Below are positions 32,586 to 41,541 of a DNA stretch of 64,000 bases, piece by piece. Source of the DNA: Sulfurimonas sp. HSL-1716 (GTDB taxonomy: Bacteria; Campylobacterota; Campylobacteria; Campylobacterales; Sulfurimonadaceae); the NCBI RefSeq assembly GCF_039645975.1, contig NZ_CP147918.1, positions 1,302,001 through 1,366,000 on the forward strand, read 5' to 3'. Position numbers and translations under genes: made by a program. Every line of letters starts with the position of its first letter. Within the stretch, counting starts at the first letter, position 1. The notes under the pieces were generated by a model that saw nothing but the letters and a program-made list of their open reading frames with translations, was not told the DNA's origin and did no database searches.

Positions 32586-34583
32586 TTAATTATTTGTTTT
32601 TAAAACCAACTCTTCAAATTCTCTGATCGGCAGCGGTCTTGAGCAATAGTACCCCTGATAGACATTGCACTCCACCTCTTTTAAGAACTCCAACTGCTCT
32701 TTTGTCTCTACGCCTTCGGCTATCAGTTTTATCCCCAGAGAATGTCCCATCTTTATTATCGTATCTATATAGACTTTACCCGATTTGGAACTGTAGTCAT
32801 CTATAAAGCTCTTATCTATCTTTATAACGTCAAAAGAGAATTTTTTGAGATATGACAAAGATGAATAGCCCGTACCAAAGTCATCCAAGGATATGGTAAA
32901 ACCCAGACTGTGAAAAAGGTTGACTATCTCAAAAGCCTCCTTTACACTGTTTATGAATACGGATTCTGTAAGTTCGATCTCCAAGTTGTTCGAATCTGCA
33001 CCGCTGTTTTCATATATGGTTTTAAATCTTTGCATGAACTTTTCATTTGCGATCTGTTTGGCCGAAACATTGACGGACAAAAGCATCTCTTTAAACATAT
33101 CGCTCATCGACCATCTTTTTTGCTGCTCGAAAGCCGTCTTGAATATCCATTCTCCAAGCTCGACGATAAACCCGCTGTTTTCTGCGATGGGAATAAACTC
33201 GTTTGGAGAGATCAAACCGTTTTTTGGAGAGTTCCATCTGATGAGCGCTTCTGCTCCGATGATCTTTGAAGTCGCAATATCGACTTTTGGCTGATAATAG
33301 AGTTCGAACTCCTCGTTTTTAAGAGCTTCGCGCATCCTATTGTTCGTCTCTATCTCGTTTATAATCTTTTTGTTCAGCTCCTGAGTAAAGAAGTTGAATC
33401 TTGCCCTTCCTTTGTTCTTGGCTTCAAACAAAGCGATATCCGAGTTTTTCAACAGGCTCTCTATATCCATACCGTCTTTTGGATAAAAAGCGACACCCAT
33501 ACTTGCCGATATATTAACCTTATGATTGTTTACCGTCCACTCCGAACTTATGATATCCAGCACGTTTTGTAAAATATTTGTCAGGTCCATAAGCGATTTG
33601 TATTCGCTGATGACAAGCACAAACTCATCTCCACCTATTCTGGCTACGATATCATTTATTTTCACTGTAGCGGGAAGTTTTTTGGAAACGTCGACAAGCA
33701 GATTATCGCCTATCGTATGTCCCAAAAGATCGTTGACGTCTTTAAAATGATCGATATCCATAAACACGAAAGCAAACTCTTTTTTGTCCCTGTCGGATTT
33801 GGCAATAAGCCTGGTCAGTCGCTCTTCAAGATGGTTTCTGTTTGAAAGACCGCTCAACTCGTCTGTGATCGAGGACATATAAAGCTTCTCTTTTTCTATC
33901 TCCAAACGGGTAAAGGTTTGAAGCATGGAGGAGCGTATATACTCCAACTCTTTTATCATGAACATGGGAGGTATGGCAGAATTATAATACGCATACTGGC
34001 GAAGCTTCTCAAGAGGAAAGATCACATATTTATCGATCACTTTCCATAAAAACAGATAGATAAATACGAAGATCAGCCCATAGATGATCAAAAAGTTCGT
34101 CTTCAGATCTAAAAAGTTCTGTTTTATCAGATCATGATTCAAGATCAAAAGAAGATTTAACTTTATGGGTTTGTCCTGCTCATAAATATAGATATCTGTT
34201 TGAAACCCTTTCTTGTTCAACAAATCATAAAACGAGATATGTTTCAGATCGCTTGAAATCCGATCTTTTTTAGGAAGTTTTACATCGCCTACCTTGCTGC
34301 TTAAGATCGGTGTTTGATTTTTCAAGACCAAGAAGTCGTCTACGATCTCGTTGGATGCGACCCTGCGGTCTATCATAGGCTCCAAAACGGAGATATTTTT
34401 CGTACTGTCTAAAACTTTTGAAGCGTAATAACCGACTTCCAGAAGATTTTTTTGTATATCGCCTGCTATGAGATCGACCATCTTTTCTCTTTGAGAAACG
34501 TACATAAAAACAGATAATGACGTAAATACAACTATGATGATCGCATATAAGATCAGATTGAACTCTTTTATTGAGAGTTTCAT
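32586..34583 (-). CDS. Membrane GGDEF/EAL protein with periplasmic sensor region
   Basis: 665 residues. TM1 at about 10-28, a periplasmic loop of about 130 residues, TM2 at about 165-185, then cytoplasmic GGDEF (ARIGGDEF intact) and EAL (GAEALIRW, ELTES, LDDFGTGYSS intact). It may make or degrade c-di-GMP. Its ATG overlaps the stop of the upstream periplasmic binding protein by 4 bases, so the binding protein is a likely partner that reports a ligand to the periplasmic loop (inference, by analogy to NspS-MbaA). Member of the run that includes motA, motB and fliP. Confidence 0.92.
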   Translation of the reverse strand: MKLSIKEFNLILYAIIIVVFTSLSVFMYVSQREKMVDLIAGDIQKNLLEVGYYASKVLDSTKNISVLEPMIDRRVASNEIVDDFLVLKNQTPILSSKVGDVKLPKKDRISSDLKHISFYDLLNKKGFQTDIYIYEQDKPIKLNLLLILNHDLIKQNFLDLKTNFLIIYGLIFVFIYLFLWKVIDKYVIFPLEKLRQYAYYNSAIPPMFMIKELEYIRSSMLQTFTRLEIEKEKLYMSSITDELSGLSNRNHLEERLTRLIAKSDRDKKEFAFVFMDIDHFKDVNDLLGHTIGDNLLVDVSKKLPATVKINDIVARIGGDEFVLVISEYKSLMDLTNILQNVLDIISSEWTVNNHKVNISASMGVAFYPKDGMDIESLLKNSDIALFEAKNKGRARFNFFTQELNKKIINEIETNNRMREALKNEEFELYYQPKVDIATSKIIGAEALIRWNSPKNGLISPNEFIPIAENSGFIVELGEWIFKTAFEQQKRWSMSDMFKEMLLSVNVSAKQIANEKFMQRFKTIYENSGADSNNLEIELTESVFINSVKEAFEIVNLFHSLGFTISLDDFGTGYSSLSYLKKFSFDVIKIDKSFIDDYSSKSGKVYIDTIIKMGHSLGIKLIAEGVETKEQLEFLKEVECNVYQGYYCSRPLPIREFEELVLKTNN

Positions 34584-35461
34584 CTTATGATATCCGCCGT
34601 TGAAAATCGTATGGAATCAAGTTTTTTTTCTAACTCTTTAGAGAGATTTTTATTTATCCATTCAATTTGGTTCAAAGAAACGATGAACTCATCGTAGGTA
34701 TACCCTTTTAAGTAGGGTTTAACTACCCGGTAATACTCTTTTGGGTTTTTTTGGACAACCGTTACTGCATCGTCTATAATCTTTTTCAGTGCTAAAAACT
34801 GTTTTTTATGAGCACCGAATATCTCTTTATCGGCATATAAAGCGTCTATTACGACCAGAGTCAATCCGTTTTTCGTACAAGCCACTTCATGAAAACCGTT
34901 TTTTTTCAATTTGGCGTCATATGGGCTGTAAGTGACAAGAAGCACCGTTTTAGACGAGAATTTTTTGCTTTGTAGAGTCTCTATGACCGCCTGATCCTTG
35001 TTTATATAGTTTATCCTGCTTTTATCGATCTTATATTTTTCTATAAAGTATTTGAGTAAAAGATTGTTTACGGAGTTCATCTCAAGATATGCATCTATCT
35101 TTTCGTTTGAATTTTGCATCTCTTTAATGCTTTTGTTGCTAAATATCATATCACCTCCGAACGATCTGTCCAGAAGTATGATCGGCATAAGGGTTTTGTC
35201 CTTGTTTTTCATCAACGAGTACTCATATTGCGTTCCCGTAAACGCATCAGATCTCCCGACATCGTACAAACCCATATTTTCACCCAGAGAGACGACATTG
35301 ACAAGTTTTATATCCAGCTTGTCGAGCCACCCTTTCTCTTTTGCATAATAAAGCGGCGAATATCCTATCCACTCATTGCACGATATGATGAGAGTATCTT
35401 TTTTAGCCGGTCCGCAGCCGATAAAAAGAAGAGAGATAAAAATGATAAGCAGCGATCTCAT
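34580..35461 (-). CDS. Periplasmic substrate-binding lipoprotein paired with a c-di-GMP enzyme
   Basis: 293 residues; lipoprotein signal with lipobox cysteine in LLFIGC (about residue 16), then a type 2 periplasmic binding fold of the NMT1/THI5/SsuA-like group (LIISCNEWIGYSPLYYAKEKGW; GRSDAFTGTQYEYSLM). No ABC permease or ATPase is adjacent. Instead its last 4 bases overlap the membrane GGDEF/EAL gene. This suggests a sensory rather than transport role. Ligand unknown: relatives bind sulfonates, nitrate or thiamine precursors, but binding residues cannot be assigned here. Confidence 0.82.
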   Translation of the reverse strand: MRSLLIIFISLLFIGCGPAKKDTLIISCNEWIGYSPLYYAKEKGWLDKLDIKLVNVVSLGENMGLYDVGRSDAFTGTQYEYSLMKNKDKTLMPIILLDRSFGGDMIFSNKSIKEMQNSNEKIDAYLEMNSVNNLLLKYFIEKYKIDKSRINYINKDQAVIETLQSKKFSSKTVLLVTYSPYDAKLKKNGFHEVACTKNGLTLVVIDALYADKEIFGAHKKQFLALKKIIDDAVTVVQKNPKEYYRVVKPYLKGYTYDEFIVSLNQIEWINKNLSKELEKKLDSIRFSTADIIR

Positions 35462-35483
35462 AAAACTCTTTCCCCCTCCCTCT

Positions 35484-36218
35484 CTATTTTATGCTGGCGA
35501 TTAGATTTCCGATAAGAAGATTCCAGCCGTCAATAAGGACAAAGACGAGTATTTTAAACGGCAGCGATATCATAACCGGCGGAAGCATCATCATACCCAT
35601 CGACATAAGGATGGAAGCGACAACCATGTCTATGATCAAAAACGGCAGGAATATCAAAAAGCCGATCTCAAAAGCGGTTTTGAGTTCACTGATGATAAAC
35701 CCGGGAATGACAACCGAAAGCGGCACTTCTTCAATGCTCTTTGGGTTTTGCAGATGGCGGATACGGACAAAAAGAGCAAGATCTTTCTCTCTTGTATTTC
35801 TGATCATAAAGTTTTTAAAAGGCTGAGCCGTCTTGGTAAACGCTTCTTCATATCCTATCTTTTTTTCCAAATAGGGTTTTATGCCTGCGTCATAAGCTTT
35901 TTGTCCTACCGGTTCCATGACAAATATAGTAAGGATGAGTGCGAGCATCACCATCAACTGTGTCGGCGGAACCTGCTGTGTGCCGAGCGCCTGACGCAAA
36001 AAACCGAAAACTATGACGAACCTCGTAAACGTCGTCATAACAAGAACGATGCTCGGAGCCAGGAACAAAAGCGTCAAAGCCACTAAGACGTTGAGCGAAC
36101 TTACCAGCTGCTGAGGAGTGTCCGGAGCGGACAATGAAAAATTGACAGTAGGAATAACTGCATTTGCCGCAAATACGGAAGACGCCAGAAAAAATAGGAT
36201 CAGTATAGCTCTTATCAT
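35484..36218 (-). CDS. fliP: Flagellar export apparatus protein FliP
   Basis: Core membrane protein of the flagellar type III export gate, 244 residues. Signal-like N-terminus, then the conserved stretch TLLFLAPSIVLVMTTFTRFV, GTQQVPPTQ and the C-terminal helices (FKILVFVLIDGWNLLIGNL) as in the family. Starts 4 bases inside the motB 3' end. The co-location of fliP with the stator genes rather than with fliQR is worth noting. Strong family match. Confidence 0.95.
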   Translation of the reverse strand: MIRAILILFFLASSVFAANAVIPTVNFSLSAPDTPQQLVSSLNVLVALTLLFLAPSIVLVMTTFTRFVIVFGFLRQALGTQQVPPTQLMVMLALILTIFVMEPVGQKAYDAGIKPYLEKKIGYEEAFTKTAQPFKNFMIRNTREKDLALFVRIRHLQNPKSIEEVPLSVVIPGFIISELKTAFEIGFLIFLPFLIIDMVVASILMSMGMMMLPPVMISLPFKILVFVLIDGWNLLIGNLIASIK

Positions 36219-36994
36219 TTAGATACGGCTGCCTTGTCCAATATATTTTTTTTGATGCTATCGCTTTTGGCCGTTTTTTTACCGTAGAAACTGATCTCGA
36301 CACGCCTATTTTGCTCGCGTCCTTCTGCTGTCGCATTGGTGGCCATCGGGCTATATTCCGCATATCCCGCGGCATTGATCCTGTTTGGTTTGACCCCGTC
36401 ATCGATAAGCTCTTTAAGTACGGAAATAGCACGCGCAGACGAGAGTTCCCAGTTGTCCTTATACGGCGAATTTTTTCCCGGAGCCGTGTTGTCGGTATAC
36501 CCTTTTACCGTAATATCCATTTCATTAGGCAGTTCTTCTATGATCAAAGCTATACGTTTTAAAAAAAGCAGTGCGTCTTCATTCTCTATCTTCGCGCTGC
36601 CGATTTTAAAAAGAAGCGACGAAGGAAGATTTATGACAAACCCCTCTTCTGCCTCTTCGACGGAGATCGTCGGACCATGACCTTTTTGCATCATTTCGTT
36701 TGCGTCTATGATAGCCTGGCTTACCCTGTTTACCGTTTGGCTCGATTCGTTTTGCTTTTCAATAGGAGTCGATTCTTGAATACGCATCTTTGATATCTCG
36801 GTTTTTGTACCGCCTTCAAGGACACTCATCGCACCCGAAAGAGAACCGATGGCTTCAGACACCTTTTTCGCATCCATGCTCGACATGGAGAGCAGAAGAA
36901 CAAAGAAACAAAGCAAAAGACTCATCAAGTCCCCAAATGCAGCCAGCCACTCCGGCATACATTCAGGACAGTCGGGACATTTTTCTTTAGCCAT
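36215..36994 (-). CDS. motB: Flagellar stator protein MotB (PomB-like)
   Basis: 259 residues. One transmembrane helix at about 18-40 with the ion-binding Asp (D22 in AFGDLMSLLLCFFVLLLS); an OmpA-like peptidoglycan-binding domain at about 120-245 (TDNTAPG; ELSSARAISVL; NRRVEI). The Cys/Pro-rich N-terminus (CPDCPECMPEW) and the LMSLLLCFFVLLLS helix resemble Vibrio PomB, suggesting sodium coupling, but this is inference. Overlaps motA by one base and fliP by 4. Confidence 0.93.
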   Translation of the reverse strand: MAKEKCPDCPECMPEWLAAFGDLMSLLLCFFVLLLSMSSMDAKKVSEAIGSLSGAMSVLEGGTKTEISKMRIQESTPIEKQNESSQTVNRVSQAIIDANEMMQKGHGPTISVEEAEEGFVINLPSSLLFKIGSAKIENEDALLFLKRIALIIEELPNEMDITVKGYTDNTAPGKNSPYKDNWELSSARAISVLKELIDDGVKPNRINAAGYAEYSPMATNATAEGREQNRRVEISFYGKKTAKSDSIKKNILDKAAVSK

Positions 36995-37758
36995 TAGTCA
37001 AACTGGCTTTCACGATTTGCAGGAGGAAGATAGCTAAGCAGTTTTCCTTCCAGTGTTCTTGGATTATCGCCGGCCTGAATCGACATGATTCCCTCAACGA
37101 TCATCTGCATCACAAGCATCTCGTCATCATTGCGGATATTTAATATATTGGCGACAGGATTTCCGAAGATATTACCGATCATCGCGCCGTACATGGTCGT
37201 AAGCAAAGCGACCGCCATCGAAGGACCGATCGCCGAAGGATCCGCCATATTCAAAAGCATCGCGACCAAACCGATCAGTGTACCGATCATCCCCATCGCA
37301 CCGGCAAGCCCGGACCAGTTGCTAAAGATCGCGGAATTGCTTTTATGACGGCTGCTTGTCTGCTCCATCTCTATTTCCAGAAGATCACGGATAGTATCGG
37401 GTTCATTTCCGTCTACCGCCATTGAAAGCCCTTTTTTCAAAAATTCGTTCTCTTCGTTATTCGCGGCTGTTTCAAGGGCCAAGATACCGTCTCTACGGGC
37501 TTGGGTGGCATAATCGACAAGTTTTTTTATGAGTTCGGGGACATCTTGCTGCGGAGGTTTGACGGCGATCATAAATATCTTGACGAAGTTCTTCATCTGC
37601 TCCATTTTAAATGAGACCAGAAGAGCTCCTACCGAACCGCCTATAACGATTAAGACTGAGGGTATATCGATATAAGCACCTATACCGACACCCATCGCCA
37701 TAGCACCAAAAAGAAGTGCCAAGACCAAGACTAAACCTATGACCGTACCTAAATCCAT
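36994..37758 (-). CDS. motA: Flagellar stator protein MotA (PomA-like)
   Basis: 254 residues, four membrane helices, with a cytoplasmic loop (about 80-145). The C-terminal half has the conserved GLAGAMGMIGTLIGLVAML and IGPSMAVALLTTMYG segments containing the family prolines. The short cytoplasmic loop and DLGTVIGLVL start recall PomA-type stators. ATG preceded by AAGGTGAG. It is the first gene of a seven-gene minus-strand run extending to 30856. Promoter in the 196-base divergent gap is not certain (TATCAT candidates only). Confidence 0.95.
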   Translation of the reverse strand: MDLGTVIGLVLVLALLFGAMAMGVGIGAYIDIPSVLIVIGGSVGALLVSFKMEQMKNFVKIFMIAVKPPQQDVPELIKKLVDYATQARRDGILALETAANNEENEFLKKGLSMAVDGNEPDTIRDLLEIEMEQTSSRHKSNSAIFSNWSGLAGAMGMIGTLIGLVAMLLNMADPSAIGPSMAVALLTTMYGAMIGNIFGNPVANILNIRNDDEMLVMQMIVEGIMSIQAGDNPRTLEGKLLSYLPPANRESQFD

Positions 37759-37921
37759 TCACTCACCTTAACAAGCATGAAAAACACTTTTAAATCTTAA
37801 ATTAAGTTTATTATGTCCAACCACTTAACGTCTATATATTTTTGGCTTATGATACCACAACTTTCATTAGCCGCTACATTAATCAACAGATTTTTAAGTA
37901 TAATTTTGAAATTTTACAAAC

Positions 37922-37927
37922 TATAAT
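37922..37927 (+). promoter_or_regulatory. -10 box for the glycan cluster
   Basis: Perfect TATAAT 28 bases before the GT39 ATG; a second TATAAT is at 37899-37904. Either could drive the plus-strand cluster. The rest of this 196-base gap is AT-rich and holds no gene I can support. Confidence 0.45.
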
Positions 37928-37954
37928 GCAACTGAAACGGATATAAATCAAGCT

Positions 37955-39349
37955 ATGAAAACGACTCTCTATGACAACCCGACAAAAAATGCTTATCTGC
38001 TGATTATCTTTTTAGCGATCTTCAGTGCCATTTACAACGCTTTTTTGCCTTTGCACGGTGATGAAGCGTACTATTGGGTCTGGAGCAGACATCTTCAAGC
38101 CGGATATTATGACCATCCTCCTATGATCGCTTTTATGCTGTATCTAACTAATTTTATCTCCCAAAACGAATGGGGTGTCCGGCTGGTAAACGTCTTTAGC
38201 ATGAGCATCGCCGCATTGTACATATTTAAGCTCACAAAAATGCTCTCCGATGAGAAAACCGCATTAAACGCCCTCATAATATTCTCCTCGGTGATACTCA
38301 CTCATGCTGGTTATATCATAACCACTCCCGACTCGCCGCTGATCCTGTTTTGGAGCGTATCCATGTATTATACTTACAGGGCTCTTTTCATCGGAGAGAA
38401 AAAAGATTTTATCCTTACGGGTCTTTTTTTAGGTCTGCTGATGCTGAGCAAATATACGGCAATATTATATATAGCAGGCGTGGTCATATTTATGCTTTTA
38501 AAAAGGCGCGATCTTTTTTTAAACCCTTATATGTATCTTTCCATGGCAATAGCCGCTCTTGTCGTATCTCCGATGCTTTTTTGGAACTATAAGCATGACT
38601 GGATAAGTTTTACTTTTCAGCTGCATCATGGATCCACCTCCTCATACGAAATATATCCCCATCTCTTTTTTGATTTTTTCGGCGGACAGTTCGGAATATT
38701 TTCTCCTGTTTTTACGGCCGTACTGTTTTTCTTTTTGATAAAAGACAGGCTCTATTTTAAAGACGACAAACTCTTCTTCATCTCGCTCAGCATCGTCGTC
38801 ACACTTCTCTTTTTTATGTATAAAAGTCTCTATACAAGAATGGCGCTGAACTACTCGGCACCTGCATATATCGCTGCAGCAGTGCTTTTAGCCGTTATCA
38901 TCTCAAAATATGAGATGAAAAAGACTTTTAAAGCAGGTCTCATCGTAGCTTTGATCTTTACGATTCTAGGAAGGATCGCTTTTTTGTTTTTTCTCCCTTA
39001 TGTACAAGAGAGAATGTATGGAAACAAAGAAGCAGTAGAATTGCTTGCCAAACATGCGAAAAAAGGAGATTCATTTTACGGAGACCATCTCACCATAGCC
39101 GCGTATCTGACATATTATCTGCCGGGTCATCCCGATGCCGATCTGGCACTTCCCTCAAGATACAGCCAGTATGATATGTGGAGAAAAAAAGGGTATCTCA
39201 AAGACGGTCTTGTGCTGACAAGAGATCCCGAAGAAACAAGGCTCAAGCAGGTATACAAAGATGTCAAAGAGGTAGACACTTTAACCGTTACAAACGGACT
39301 GCATTCTACAAAAACGTTTCATATCTACCGCGTTAAAGAGCATTATTAG
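37955..39349 (+). CDS. GT39-family membrane glycosyltransferase (ArnT/PMT-like), first copy
   Basis: 464 residues, about 11-12 membrane helices. The first periplasmic loop carries HGDEAYYWVWSRH, the acidic motif of GT39 enzymes, and YYDHPPMIAF follows. These enzymes take a sugar from a polyprenyl-phosphate carrier and add it to lipid A, LPS core or protein on the periplasmic side. A paralogue lies at 41525 with the flippase-like and GT9 genes between. Acceptor and sugar unknown. Called with good confidence at family level. Confidence 0.85.
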   Translation: MKTTLYDNPTKNAYLLIIFLAIFSAIYNAFLPLHGDEAYYWVWSRHLQAGYYDHPPMIAFMLYLTNFISQNEWGVRLVNVFSMSIAALYIFKLTKMLSDEKTALNALIIFSSVILTHAGYIITTPDSPLILFWSVSMYYTYRALFIGEKKDFILTGLFLGLLMLSKYTAILYIAGVVIFMLLKRRDLFLNPYMYLSMAIAALVVSPMLFWNYKHDWISFTFQLHHGSTSSYEIYPHLFFDFFGGQFGIFSPVFTAVLFFFLIKDRLYFKDDKLFFISLSIVVTLLFFMYKSLYTRMALNYSAPAYIAAAVLLAVIISKYEMKKTFKAGLIVALIFTILGRIAFLFFLPYVQERMYGNKEAVELLAKHAKKGDSFYGDHLTIAAYLTYYLPGHPDADLALPSRYSQYDMWRKKGYLKDGLVLTRDPEETRLKQVYKDVKEVDTLTVTNGLHSTKTFHIYRVKEHY

Positions 39350-39393
39350 TATTATTTCGATAAAATATCGTCTATTTTAAATATTGGCTGTCG

Positions 39394-40314
39394 ATGAAAA
39401 ACGTCTTAAAACTACTTATTACTATCGCTATTTTTTACTATCTGTTCCAATATATAGACTTTTACGCCCTTATAACAGTCCTTTCAAAAAGCCACGGCGG
39501 CGATATTCTCATAGCTCTTGTATTTCAGATGGGAAGTACCTATCTCGCGGCTTACAGATGGCGTGCGATCAGCAAACTTCTTGTGTTTGACGAACCGCTT
39601 TCCTTTTATGTCAACAGTTATTTTAAAGGCAGTTTTTTCAACCAGGTTCTACCCAGCAGTATCGGCGGTGACGCCGTGCGCGTACTGGATCTTACATCCC
39701 ACGGATACGACAAAAAAGAAGCATTTTACGGAGTGTTTGTCGACAGAGTCGTCGGACTTGTGGGTCTTTTGGTCCTCAATCTTTTCTCCACTATCTTCTT
39801 TTTCGGAACGTTTAAAGACAGCTTTTCATATCTCATCATCTTGATCTCTTTGGCGGGAATATCCGGCTTTACCCTGCTGTTTTTTCTTAACAAGATCCAT
39901 TTTTTACAGCATTATAAATTTTTAAATCTCTTTTACAGACTGGCAAACAGACTTAACTCTTTATACAAAAACAAAACGATACTTTTAAAACATATAGGTA
40001 TCTCGGTAGGAGTCCATCTCTTAACGCTCATGGCGATATTTGCCATCGCACTGAGCATCGACGTCAAACTCGATTTTCAGATATTTCTCATCGCTATACC
40101 GCCCGTATTTTTACTTATGATAGTCCCTCTTTCCCTTGCAGGATGGGGAATCCGCGAAGGTGCCATGGTCGGGATACTGATGCTTGTTTACGAGGATAAA
40201 ACAAAGATACTCGCAATATCGATCCTCTACGGACTGCTGCTGATCATCAGCGCATTGCCGGGTTCGTACTTTTGGATAAAAGGCATCTCAAAAAAAACTA
40301 AAAAGATAGGATAG
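39394..40314 (+). CDS. Lysylphosphatidylglycerol synthase TM-like / flippase-like protein (UPF0104)
   Basis: 306 residues, about seven to eight membrane helices. The pattern LAAYRWRAI, GSFFNQVLPSSIGGDAVR and the later PLSLAGWGIREGA is typical of the UPF0104/LPG-synthase TM family, whose members act as lipid or lipid-linked-sugar flippases or accessory proteins. The soluble synthase domain of MprF is absent. A CGATA-AAA-TATCG hairpin lies in the short gap before it (39359-39371). Probable role with the adjacent GT39 and GT9 genes in moving or building a lipid-linked sugar (inference). Confidence 0.8.
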   Translation: MKNVLKLLITIAIFYYLFQYIDFYALITVLSKSHGGDILIALVFQMGSTYLAAYRWRAISKLLVFDEPLSFYVNSYFKGSFFNQVLPSSIGGDAVRVLDLTSHGYDKKEAFYGVFVDRVVGLVGLLVLNLFSTIFFFGTFKDSFSYLIILISLAGISGFTLLFFLNKIHFLQHYKFLNLFYRLANRLNSLYKNKTILLKHIGISVGVHLLTLMAIFAIALSIDVKLDFQIFLIAIPPVFLLMIVPLSLAGWGIREGAMVGILMLVYEDKTKILAISILYGLLLIISALPGSYFWIKGISKKTKKIG

Positions 40315-40317
40315 ACA

Positions 40318-41541
40318 GTGAACGTTGATTTAATGAGAAAAATAGATTATTACGTAGGTGTTCCGCTGACATTTATCGGTACGATCATGGACAAGACCAT
40401 GAAGATATTTTCTTCCGGCAAAAAAGTCAAACCGAAGAACGTCCTCTTGATAGAACTCTCCGAAATGGGAAGCGCCATCATCGTCGATCCCGCTATGAGA
40501 AAACTCAAAGCAAACATACAGGGCGAACTCTTTTTTGTCATCTTCAGCAAGAACAAAGTAAGCCTTGACCTTTTAAAGACCGTAAAAAACCAAAACATAT
40601 ATACACTTGATGAAAGCAGTCTCATCTCACTTATCGTAAGTGCCATAAAATTTATATTCTGGTGCAGAAAGAACAAAATAGACTCCACGATAGATCTGGA
40701 GCTTTTTTCCAGGGTTACGGCTCTTTTATCGTTTGTAAGCGGTGCAAAGAACCGTGTCGGTTTTCACAGTTTTCATAACGAAGGGTTGTACCGCGGCGAT
40801 TTTTTGAGCAAAAAAGTAGCGTATAACCCGCATCAGCACATCGCAAAGAGTTTCGTTGCACTAGTCGACGCGCTTCTCAGCGAAAAAGATGAGATCCCAT
40901 TTACCAAACGTGTCATCCCAGACGAAGAGATCCGTATCGCAAAAGCCGTCATTGACGAAACGGATCAAAGAGAAGTGTTGGAGATCATCTCAAAAATGTA
41001 CAGTGGATTCGATGAAAAAACAAACCCTGTCATACTGGTCAATTCAAATGCTTCGGATCTGCTTCCTCAGCGCAGATGGGATAGAAAAAACTACTGCGAG
41101 GTTATTAAAAAGATTCTTGCGTACAATGACAAAGCCCTCATACTCCTGACGGGAGCGCCTGCCGAGTTTGAAGGTGCGCAAGCCCTTGCGGACTGCGTTA
41201 ACAATGCGAGATGTATCAATTTTGCGGGCGGAGTCAAGTTCTTGCAGCTCCCTACTCTGTACTCTCTCAGTGCGTTCATGCTCACAAACGACTCGGGTCC
41301 TGCACACTTCGCTTCTATTACCGATATGCATACTTTTGTGATCTTCGGCCCGGAAACTCCTGCACTTTACGGCTCTTTGGGACCGACGACTCCTATCTTT
41401 GCGGGTATGGCGTGCAGTCCTTGCGTCAGTGCGGCTAACCATAGAAAAACACCGTGTACGGACAACCAGTGCATCCAAGTCATCACGCCTGACTGGGTGT
41501 TCAATACTCTCAAATTTAAACTAGATGAAATTGCTAAATAA
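40318..41541 (+). CDS. GT9-family glycosyltransferase (heptosyltransferase-like)
   Basis: 407 residues, cytoplasmic GT-B fold. N-terminal VLLIELSEMGSAIIVDP resembles the WaaF/WaaC start, but the heptosyltransferase GD pair is replaced by EM. The C-terminal donor site has LLTGAPAEFEGAQ and TNDSGPAHFASI, then FGPETPALYG, as in the ADP-heptose family. Possible LPS-core or other surface glycan transferase. GTG start at 40318 with AGGATAG ahead; ATG at codon 6 is an alternative. Overlaps the second GT39 gene by 17 bases. Confidence 0.83.
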   Translation: MNVDLMRKIDYYVGVPLTFIGTIMDKTMKIFSSGKKVKPKNVLLIELSEMGSAIIVDPAMRKLKANIQGELFFVIFSKNKVSLDLLKTVKNQNIYTLDESSLISLIVSAIKFIFWCRKNKIDSTIDLELFSRVTALLSFVSGAKNRVGFHSFHNEGLYRGDFLSKKVAYNPHQHIAKSFVALVDALLSEKDEIPFTKRVIPDEEIRIAKAVIDETDQREVLEIISKMYSGFDEKTNPVILVNSNASDLLPQRRWDRKNYCEVIKKILAYNDKALILLTGAPAEFEGAQALADCVNNARCINFAGGVKFLQLPTLYSLSAFMLTNDSGPAHFASITDMHTFVIFGPETPALYGSLGPTTPIFAGMACSPCVSAANHRKTPCTDNQCIQVITPDWVFNTLKFKLDEIAK

